Shown here one piece after another: positions 56,281-64,000 of a DNA stretch of 64,000 nt. A program made the translations under genes and the position numbers. The notes under the pieces were generated by a model that saw only the letters and a program-made list of their open reading frames with translations, searched no databases and had not been told where the DNA came from. The stretch comes from Silene latifolia (lineage: Eukaryota; Streptophyta; Magnoliopsida; Caryophyllales; Caryophyllaceae), in the NCBI RefSeq assembly GCF_048544455.1, contig NC_133531.1, forward strand, positions 64,766,099-64,830,098, in the 5' to 3' direction. The stretch's first letter is position 1; each line of letters begins with the position of its first letter.

Positions 56281-59082
56281 ATGTCTAGAAGGTCACAAGG
56301 TGATTTGTTACCTTTTGATCGAGAAATTGAAAGAACTTTGACAACCAATAGAAGACTTGCTAGGAGAAATTTGAGAGGTATTGGTGAGGTTGTAGATATT
56401 CAACCAACTATTGAGTTCATCAACCCTTTTGCAAGAGAAGGTGAGGAGAACCAAACACAAAATACCACACAAAATCAACCCACAATGCCTAAGTTTTCAT
56501 CACATTCCGTACCCACCGAGGAGAACCTACACAATGGTACTCCCACACCACAACATCTAACCGGAAATTTTATTGCCAAATCCGCATTTATCTAATTAGT
56601 CGAAAGAAGCCAATTTGGGGGGATGCCTAGTGAAGACCCTCATTCTCATATGGAAACCTTTTGCAACTATTGTGATGCGAATTCTCAAACCGGTGTAACT
56701 CAAGACCAAATTCGATGGGTCTTATTTCCTTTTTCTCTAATTGGCACCGCGAAACAATGGTTGAAAGTCCTTGATAAGGCTACTCTCGGAATTGATTCTT
56801 GGAAGAAGTTGGCTCTAGCTTTCTACAAAAAGTTCTATCCACCGGAAAAGACTAACATGCTAAGAGCTCAAATTATGGGTTTTAAGCAAAGGGATGAAGA
56901 ATCTTTGTATGAAGCTTGGGAGCGGTTCAAGGGAATTTGTCGCTCATGTCCTCACCATGGACTTAGCGAGTGGTTCTTGGTACAACAATTTTGGAACGGT
57001 CTATATGAAGATTCAAGGAACATTCTCAACATGGGATCAAATGGAATGTTCACCGAAGTTGATGACAATCAAACATGGAACAAGATTGAGGAAATGGCGG
57101 TCCATAACTCACAATATAGTAGACCTCGCAAGGCTACTAGAGGAGGAAAACATGAAGTGGACTCCGTTACTCAATTGGGTGCTCAACTTAGTGCTCACAT
57201 TGACACAATCAATTTGAAGTTTGAAAAAGCTATGGCTAGACTTGAAGAAGCCTCAAAATCACCAAAGCATCATGTTAATGCCATGACGGCATCCTCATCA
57301 ATCCCAAGTGGGGTATGTGAGAATTGTGGAACTTTGGGACATGACCAAAGTGAATGTAGGGGAACAAATGAACAAGTGAATGCTTTCCAAGCATACAAGA
57401 GTGGTACCCCTTATTCCAACTATTATAATGAGAACACCAAATTTCATCCAAATCTCTCATACAAAAGCCAAAATGTTCAAAACCCTCAAACAACATACAC
57501 CCCACCTCCCATGAGAAACCAAAATCAAAGACCCTTTTACAACCAAAACCAAGGTTACCAAAATCAAAATCCATACAATCAACAAAATGACCAAGGTTTT
57601 GATGTTCAAAAAGCAGTCCTCCAAATGCAAAAGAATCAACAAGAGTTTTTCACTCAAATGCAAAAAGATAGTCAAGCAAAGGAAACCACCATCAACAACA
57701 TCCTAGCTCACACCAAAATGTTGGAAACCCAATTGACTCAACTAGCATCTTCAAGCTCACAAAGACAAAAGGGGCAATTACCACCTCAAAGTAATCCCCC
57801 AAGACATGAAACGGTTAGTGCCATTCACTTGAGAAGTGGTACAAGGTATGAAGCACCGAAGAAGCAAGTTGAGGATGAAGTTGTGAAAGCTAGTGATAAG
57901 GAAGAAATTGTGCAAAACTCCAAGGATGGAGAACCATCAAAAGAAGAAATTTCAAAGAAAAATGAAGACAAGGTCAAGGAGAAGGAGCCCATTGGGATTA
58001 GACTTCCTTTTCCAAGTCGTCAAGCCAAGCCCAAATTTGATGACCAACTTGGAAAATTTATGGAAATTGTGAAGAATTTGGAAGTCTCGATTCCTTTCAC
58101 GGAATTAATCAATCACGTGCCGGCCTATGCAAAATACTTGAAAGACATCCTCACAATGAAGAAGTCGATTCGGAAGCTTGAGACTATCTCCTTCACTAAG
58201 ATGAGTAGTGCAATACTTCAAGGGAGTTCACCTCCAAAACTCAAGGATCCGGGAAGCTTCTCAATACCGTGTACCATTGGCGACACCACGATCAACAAAG
58301 CCTTATGTGATCTAGGGGCTAGTGTGAGTGTTATGCCGTACTCGGTGATTAAAAGGTTGGGGATGGGAGAGCTTAAATGCACCAATATCACACTCCAAAT
58401 GGCCGATAGATCGACGAAGACACCATTAGGGATATGGGAACATGTTCCCGTACGAATTGAGAAGTTTTTCATCCCGGTGGACTTTGTCATTGTTGACATG
58501 GAAGAAGACTCCAACATTCCAATCATCCTAGGAAGACCTTTCTTACACACCGCGGGTGCGGTGATTGATGTAAAACATGGTGAGCTCACTCTAGAAGTGG
58601 GAGATGAAAGCATAACTTTTAATCTTGACAAGACTATGAGACCTCCGTGTTTGCATGAACCATGTTTTATGATTGATCATTATAGCCGGAAGGATGATAG
58701 GAAGAAGTCGGAACTCCAATGGAAGAAGAAAATTGAAGATGCTCCATTCAAAGAGCAAGTTAATTGCAACAAAGAGAGCTTGCAAAGCTCATCAAAGTCA
58801 AGCAAAGAAGAAGAGGATGGCCTCATTGGCCAAGACAAGAAATCGGGAGAGTTGTCTCTATCAACTCAAGAGATCTTTAGTAATCAAGTGGATGAAGTTT
58901 GTGGTCTTTGGGACGACGAGTTTGAAGGGATTTTCAATCCCTACATTGGCAATGCTATTGATCAAGACCGACAACAAGGGCAAAGGTCTATTGAAGATCT
59001 TTATCACGATAATGAACAAGCTTTTGATTACTTTTTCAAGGTGTTGAGCAACATCGACAACACCTTGGACATGCCCCCTTGA
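56281..59082 (+). pseudogene. Athila gag-protease polyprotein, one nonsense change (element H)
   Basis: One frame of 933 codons from MSRRSQGDLLPFDREIE. A TAA at 56593-56595 (C has AAA, Lys) lies ~105 codons in, at SAFI-stop-LVERSQFGG. Downstream it is fully open: Gag core (GTAKQWLKVL, FYKKFYPPEK, EAWERFKGICR), CCHC knuckle CENCGTLGHDQSEC, Gln/Asn-rich and Lys/Glu-rich linkers, aspartic protease DLGASVSVMPYS and ILGRPFL. It ends LDMPP-TGA with no RT. A restart at MPSEDPHSH (56623) would give 819 codons, lacking the N-terminus. Same architecture as C but a different nonsense site. Confidence 0.9.
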
Positions 59083-60109
59083 CATCTCATCAAGAATGAG
59101 AGTTTGGTGGAGTCCTCCCTAAACCACCATTTGTAAATATTTCTAACTCCCTAACTCGCATTTCAATTCTTGTATTGCATTTTTGTTATTTTTGGATTTT
59201 TATACTTTGATCAAGATAATTGTCATGTTTGAGAGAAGTGAGGGAGGGACTAATGATTTCAACTAATGTGTAGTGCTTTAGCTTAGTGTGGGGATAGCAA
59301 TTGCCTAGGCTATTCATGCCTTAGTAGTGCCCCCACAATGAAGAACACGAGATGAAGAAGAATGAAAAATGACAAGTGATATGCAAAGTACACGGATGGA
59401 ACTGAATCCGGGTAAAAGGGGTCGAACCCGAGTGGCTTCAGGAGAATCCGCCCGTCTTCAGGCAATCCGGGCATATTGGGCAGAAGACGCCCGTCCCTCT
59501 GAGCTGAACTTTTGAAATTTTGTGACTGTCAGCAAATCCGGGCGTCCTGCATTAGAATCCGTCCGTCTTCAAAAAGTCGCCCGTCTTCACTGAAAGACGC
59601 CCGTCTTTTTGGCTGAGGAAAACAAGAAAAATCCCTGTAAAGGAATCCGCCCGTGTTCTCTGAAAGACGCCCGTCCCGCATTTTCAAATTCGCCCGTCTT
59701 TAGGCGAGAATTTTGAAACCCAGAACAGGCAGAATCCGGGCGTCCCGAAGGAAATCCGCCCGTCTTCCCCCTGCATTTCAAATTTTTCGGGTTTATTATA
59801 AACCCCCTCCCACATTCATTTCTTCATTTCTTCATTCATAACACTACCCATAAACCCCATAACTCCAAAACCCTCATCCTCTCCATCACAAAAACAAGAT
59901 TCCTCAACAACATTCACCAAAATCAAATCAAAACATCCTTTTAACAACAAATCAATCACTCTCCTCTCAACAAAAATCAAAACCAAGCACAAAATCTTCA
60001 ACCTTTGAGTCGATTTTTGAATTCATAAAGGAGAAGCCTTTCATCTTTAAATCGATTTGGGTGCACTAGTAATTGAAGATTTTTCACTCTTTTCTCGGTT
60101 TATTCATCT
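59083..60109 (+). other. Element H spacer between gag-PR and ORF1
   Basis: It begins like the post-integrase sequence of E (GTTTGGTGGAGTCCTCCCTA at ~59102). It contains TTAGTGTGGGGA (59283-59294), a CpG-word cluster (59400-59765), and a run of short exact matches to C's spacer. No coding sequence. Confidence 0.72.
59400..59765. repeat. CpG-word cluster upstream of ORF1 in H
   Basis: CCGCCCGTCTTC, GACGCCCGTCCC, CCGGGCGTCC, CCGTCCGTCTTC, GACGCCCGTCTTT and others; about 15 words in 360 bases. Confidence 0.8.
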
Positions 60110-61699
60110 ATGGCAAGGACTAAGGGAGCAACAAAAGCAACAAAGGCAAATGCACCAAAGGCAAAGACACTTTCATCAAGGCAAAAGAGTCTTCAAGCAA
60201 AGAAAGCATTGGCTATGGTGGTAGCTAGCCCAAACTTGGAAGTGCAACAACAACAACCTCCCATGGGAGCAACAACATCTACTACTCCGGAAATTGATCA
60301 ACTTTCGAACTATCCGGAGGTAATTTTCATTTCCAAATCCCATAGGGACACTTTTGCCAAGTATGCTAGACAAGCATTTTTATCCACCAAGTTTATTTGT
60401 GAAGATGCCTTAGATAATTTGGGTGTCCTTGAGCAAACTAGGGCCTTCTTTAAAGCCATGGGGTTGGAAAAATTGTTTGAGTCAAAAGAATTGACATACC
60501 CCTCCCTTACCTTAGAATTTTTGAGTTCTTTGAAAGTTAACAAGGTTGAGACTATGGAAAACATCGAGTTCCGCCTAGCTAATGTTAGTAGGCGTATCTC
60601 CTTTAAGGAAATGGGTGAAGCTTTGGGTCTTAGTGATTCACCAAGTTATTTCAAGAATGTTGGCAAATATGACCCCGCTCCTCTTTGGGAGGCGATTTCC
60701 GGAAGGAAATTTGAGAGCTTTCATGCTAGTCATGCTCTTTTAGTCCACCACCCGGGCATTAGAGTATGGCACAAGGTCATAGGAAACACCATCATTACAA
60801 GAAAAGACACCAACCATTTCACCAAACTCGATTTTGTTCTTCTTGAGTCGGCTTTGAACATTGGAAGGGAACACAACAAGCCTTTCAACTCTGTAAGGCT
60901 TTTGGTGGATAGATGGCTAAACATTGATTGTGGGAATCAAGGCACTACCGTTATTGTGAATGGCGGTCTAGTCACTATTCTAGCTAAATACTTTGATCCT
61001 AACTTCAACAAGGATAACAAGTATGAGGCGAAGAAGGGTGGTCATCTCATTGATATTGATACTATGATAAACAAATACAAGTGGGTCTCTCATAACCCTC
61101 TTGACACCAAGTATGGATGGCTCACAAATGAGGCTAGATCTTTTACTTTGCCTTCGAAGATTTGTCGTTTAAGTGTCCACCGGACCAATTATCTCCTTCC
61201 CCTTTCAAAAGAGGCCGAGTATATCATCCGACAACAAAAGGGTGAAATTGAAATTCCCTCCTCTTCCATTGTCACACCACCCAATCCTTTCGAGTACCAA
61301 GAGTTCAAACCCGAAGGAGTCGAAGCAAGCAAGGATTATGTGACTCTTCTTATGCAAGAGATGCACAAGCAAGCCTTCAAGGACCGGGAAGATGCTTACT
61401 TAGCTCAATATCCACCCCTCCTACACTTAGTTAGGCAAGAACTACTTGATCCTTCATGTCCTTTGCCTAGTTGGGCGGATAGAGAAGTCTTCTTTCCGAG
61501 TGCATCTAGGGGTGAGCTTCCGGGTGACAATGAGGTTGTTGGTGATGAAGATGATGATGATGATAACATTGATGAAGAAGCTAGTGAAGAAGGAGAAGAG
61601 GATGATGAGCAAGGTGAAGAAGAATATGAAGAGGAAAGTGGCGATGAGTCCACTTCTAATGAGGAAGGTGATTATAGTGATGATATGATGGAAGATTAG
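60110..61699 (+). CDS. Athila ORF1-type protein, intact, histone H3-like N-terminus (element H)
   Basis: 529 codons, the only uninterrupted ORF1 in the window. Start MARTKGATKATKANAPKAK; after removal of Met (expected before Ala) the N-terminus is ARTK, the first four residues of histone H3. A basic region (~40 residues) is followed by a Gln patch, a core ~65-350 (YPEVIFISKSHRDTF, TLEFLSSLKV, IEFRLANVSRRISF, HHPGIRVWHKVIGNTI, LVTILAKYFDPNF), a Pro-containing stretch, and a ~60-residue acidic tail rich in Asp/Glu, ending DDMMED. No membrane span or signal peptide. Family: Athila ORF1-type, function unknown. It follows gag-PR in the place of env-like genes. A nuclear or chromatin role is an inference from composition only. 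Confidence 0.85.
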   Translation: MARTKGATKATKANAPKAKTLSSRQKSLQAKKALAMVVASPNLEVQQQQPPMGATTSTTPEIDQLSNYPEVIFISKSHRDTFAKYARQAFLSTKFICEDALDNLGVLEQTRAFFKAMGLEKLFESKELTYPSLTLEFLSSLKVNKVETMENIEFRLANVSRRISFKEMGEALGLSDSPSYFKNVGKYDPAPLWEAISGRKFESFHASHALLVHHPGIRVWHKVIGNTIITRKDTNHFTKLDFVLLESALNIGREHNKPFNSVRLLVDRWLNIDCGNQGTTVIVNGGLVTILAKYFDPNFNKDNKYEAKKGGHLIDIDTMINKYKWVSHNPLDTKYGWLTNEARSFTLPSKICRLSVHRTNYLLPLSKEAEYIIRQQKGEIEIPSSSIVTPPNPFEYQEFKPEGVEASKDYVTLLMQEMHKQAFKDREDAYLAQYPPLLHLVRQELLDPSCPLPSWADREVFFPSASRGELPGDNEVVGDEDDDDDNIDEEASEEGEEDDEQGEEEYEEESGDESTSNEEGDYSDDMMED

Positions 61700-63764
61700 C
61701 AAGCTTTGGAGGCTCCTACCCTCTCGAGGTTTGTTCTACTTCCTTCCTTGTTTTAATTATTTTTCTTGATCATTATTGTAGTAGTCCTAGCACCATAGAG
61801 GACTCAGACCTCGGCCCCATTGAGGTGTTCTCATTTTATTGTTCCCGCTTTTAAAATCCAAAATGACAAAATTAGTTTCATGCATTGCATCGTGTGTGCA
61901 TGAACTACACCCAACCTTAGGACATTAGCAATAATGTCTAACTCGGTTTGGGGAAGTACATGCATACACAACGGGAGGTAATCTAAATTATCCTCTCCGT
62001 CATAAACAAAAAAACCATGCATCATGTAGTGTAGATTAGTGTAGCTTGCATTTAGTAGAAATCATGCATCATGCTTGCATAATTTCCCATCATTTTGGCC
62101 ATTGAGGACAATGCCCATATTAGTGTGGGGATGGGGAATTCTAACTTAACTTCTTATTCAAAAATTCAAAAAATTGAAAAATTTCGAAAAAACCATAAAA
62201 ATTTGAAAATTTGAAAAGCCAAAAACAAGTTCATTTCCTTTTTAGTGTAGTCTTGTATATATTGCTTGTATATATTGTGTTTGTTCTATCCTTGTTCACA
62301 TTGATCGACTACGCCACATCCGAGACATGAGGATATTGAAGACCGCATGGTATGATCTTTCCAATCTCCTTTTTCCTCTTTATGTTAATGACTATGTGGC
62401 TTTATTTTGATTGATGCGGTATAACAATGTGAACTTAGGACTTGCATTTAGTTTATATGTCATTTTAGTTGGTAGAATCACTTGCATTAGGATGTATATA
62501 ATAGTTGCATCATGGCATATAGTTGCATTTAGATAAAATATTTTGAAAAGTGCCTAATTGAGAACTTTGACAAGAGCAACTAAGCCATTACAAATAGTTT
62601 TTCAACTTAAGACTTTGCCTACTAGAATGGTTGTAAAACACCCTAGATTGTGTCATACTAGTGTCTTTCGACCATGACCCAAAGCCTAGTCAAGGGTTTG
62701 CATGTGAGTCACCTATTCCAACCCCGTGATGCGATGTGGACTTGGTTAACTTGTCTAGGTGACCTTGATTGACCTTGTGGTACGGCAACCCAAAAATACT
62801 TTCTATCAATAAGCTTGAAGTGCTCATTTCAAAGATTTTGTATGTGGAAACGTTTAATGCCAAGGAAACCTCAAATGTTATGAAATGTTGAAATATTGAG
62901 AAATTTAGTTGTTTTGATGGAGGCGTACCACTTTGATGTGCTTTGGAGAGGGATCCATTGAATTGGGCCCCCACACGGTTGTGAATTCAACCGCCCAGAG
63001 ACAGAGTGACTATCACCCTGAAAAGCTATTGTCTAGAGGTTAACCGGTTGCCTAATAAGCGATTGGCGAAAGCAAAGGACACTAGCCCGGAAGGGACAAA
63101 CCCCATCTTAAATTTTTGAAATGTGAAAGTTGAATGAGGTCAATTTTTGAATACTAGTAATATCCACCCTTGGTTACAACGATTTGAGCATTTTATTCCC
63201 AAAAAGCCTTTTTGTCAAGCCACTTTGTCGAGCTTGGGACGATCCATGACCTTTACTTATGTAGAGAATTCGAGACTTGTCATGTCATATGCTACTAGCA
63301 TCATAGGGATCATCATTCCATAACCATCCGATCGCTCTTGACGAAAGCAGTTGGAAATTGAGGACGAAAGTAGTCTAGTTTAACATCATTTGGAGGTGAT
63401 TTAGTGTCATCCTCTTAGCCTTAGTAATTTGTTGAACTAGTATTTGTGAAGGATTATATACTCTTAAATTTTTTCCTTTTTAGTTGACTCCGCCACTTGA
63501 TGAGGAAGTGGCTATTCTTTTTGTAGATGCATCCATTATTTGATTTTGTGTGCTTAATGTTTGGATGTGTCGCCATTTTGGCAAGACCCACTTTGCCTTG
63601 CAAGAAGGCATCCTACCTCATGGTTGTCTTGTTGTGAGTTGAAGGGGCGGAGTGAGACCCGCTAATTGTCTCATATCGGCTATGTTATTAGGTTAGTTTA
63701 AATAATGGTCCTAGTCTTTGTCACCTCTTTACTCGGGATGAGCAAAGGTTCGGTTTGGGATATT
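61700..63764 (+). other. Element H 3' non-coding region
   Basis: Two kilobases without coding sequence, closely matching 9343-7289 of C in reverse complement. TTAGTGTGGGGA at 62120-62131 stands near a second purine-rich stretch (ATGGGGAATT). GACCGCATGGTATG block at ~62341. Confidence 0.72.
63741..63764 (+). promoter_or_regulatory. Polypurine tract (element H)
   Basis: AGCAAAGGTTCGGTTTGGGA followed by TATT and then the LTR start TGATGTGACC. The same block borders the 3' LTRs of C and E. It is the probable plus-strand primer site. Confidence 0.7.
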
Positions 63765-64000
63765 TGATGTGACCATAATTAGCGCATATTTAGCCCCCGA
63801 ATTAGCCTTGTTCCCATGCTTCTTAGTGCATATTTGGGTCATTTATTGTCTTTAGATCTTTGTTTTGCATATTCTTTGAGGTTTTGTGTCCTTGGTAGGA
63901 AAGGAGTGCAAACCTTGCATTTTCATGGCAAAATGAGACTAAATTGATTGAATTCAATGACCAAGCATCAAGGAGAGACAAGATTAGAAGGCCTTTGTAC
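63765..64000 (+). repeat. Element H 3' LTR, first 236 bases
   Basis: It matches 54398-54633 with about two substitutions and runs off the window end. Confidence 0.93.

Larger units (their letters stand above)
54398..64000 (+). mobile_element. Element H: pol-less Athila-type retrotransposon, plus strand
   Basis: Same plan as C: LTR, tRNA-Asp primer site, gag-protease, CpG-word spacer, ORF1, 2-kb 3' region, LTR. It enters G's integrase; 54393-54397 (GAAGG) should be the target duplication, the partner being outside the window. The two LTRs differ at about two of the ~236 comparable bases, so the insertion is recent. Confidence 0.92.

Noticed and set aside
60110..61699. ORF1 as a genuine retroviral-type envelope gene
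   Set aside because: It is at the env position but has no signal peptide, transmembrane span or Cys/glycosylation pattern; basic head and acidic tail fit a soluble protein better.
1..64000. Possible host genes, tRNA or rRNA genes
   Set aside because: Every open frame with a recognisable domain belongs to a retrotransposon; I found no cloverleaf-like tRNA, no rRNA block and no splice-structured unique gene.

Overview
This is a nuclear plant window made almost entirely of nested LTR retrotransposons. I found no host gene, tRNA or rRNA gene. The pol and Gag families (Ty3/gypsy Athila-type and Ty1/copia), primer sites matching plant tRNA-Asp and tRNA-iMet, 5-bp target duplications, and AT-rich spacers point to a eudicot with a repeat-rich genome. 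The LTR and leader words recall Caryophyllales elements, but that placement is only a guess. I letter the elements A to H.

Layout, left half. 1-1743 is a decayed minus-strand gypsy pol. Element A (plus, Athila type) starts at 1744. Its 5' LTR is split at 2130 by element B and resumes at 22409; then come a tRNA-Asp primer site, a divergent Gag-like ORF, an ORF1-like gene and a broken RT that stops at 28364. Element B (minus, 2131-22408) has a different LTR (TGTAATACCC...) and a tRNA-iMet primer site. It has no recognisable gag or pol, only a decayed gene related to Athila ORF1. Element C (minus, 4258-16692, duplication CTAAT) sits in B; it is an Athila element with gag-protease and ORF1 but no RT, RNase H or integrase. 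A copia-type solo LTR (4969-6239, duplication GAAAC) sits in C's 3' LTR.

Layout, right half. 28365-30609 (D) is an insertion that breaks A's RT and resembles a Tat/Ogre-type LTR or leader. Element E (minus, from 30610) is an Athila element with RT, RNase H, integrase and ORF1; its pol is interrupted by two copia elements. Copia F (37939-46900, duplication GGATG) is complete, with nearly identical LTRs but many frameshifts. Copia G starts at 48026. Its 5' LTR carries another solo LTR (48515-49837, duplication GAGGT), and its integrase is split at 54398 by element H. H is a second pol-less Athila element of the C family and runs to the window end, with its 3' LTR starting at 63765.

How the parts relate. 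C and H share the same pol deletion, so they form an established non-autonomous family that would need RT and integrase from relatives such as E. An ORF1-type protein with a basic N-terminus, a globular core and an acidic tail occurs in A, C, E and H and, unexpectedly, in B. In C and H it begins MARTKGATKATK, which matches the histone H3 tail at ARTK. Separate families also carry dense clusters of short CpG-containing words: TCGATCGA in B and F, GACGGGCGGATT-type words in the Athila elements, and GGGGCGCGAGCC in D.
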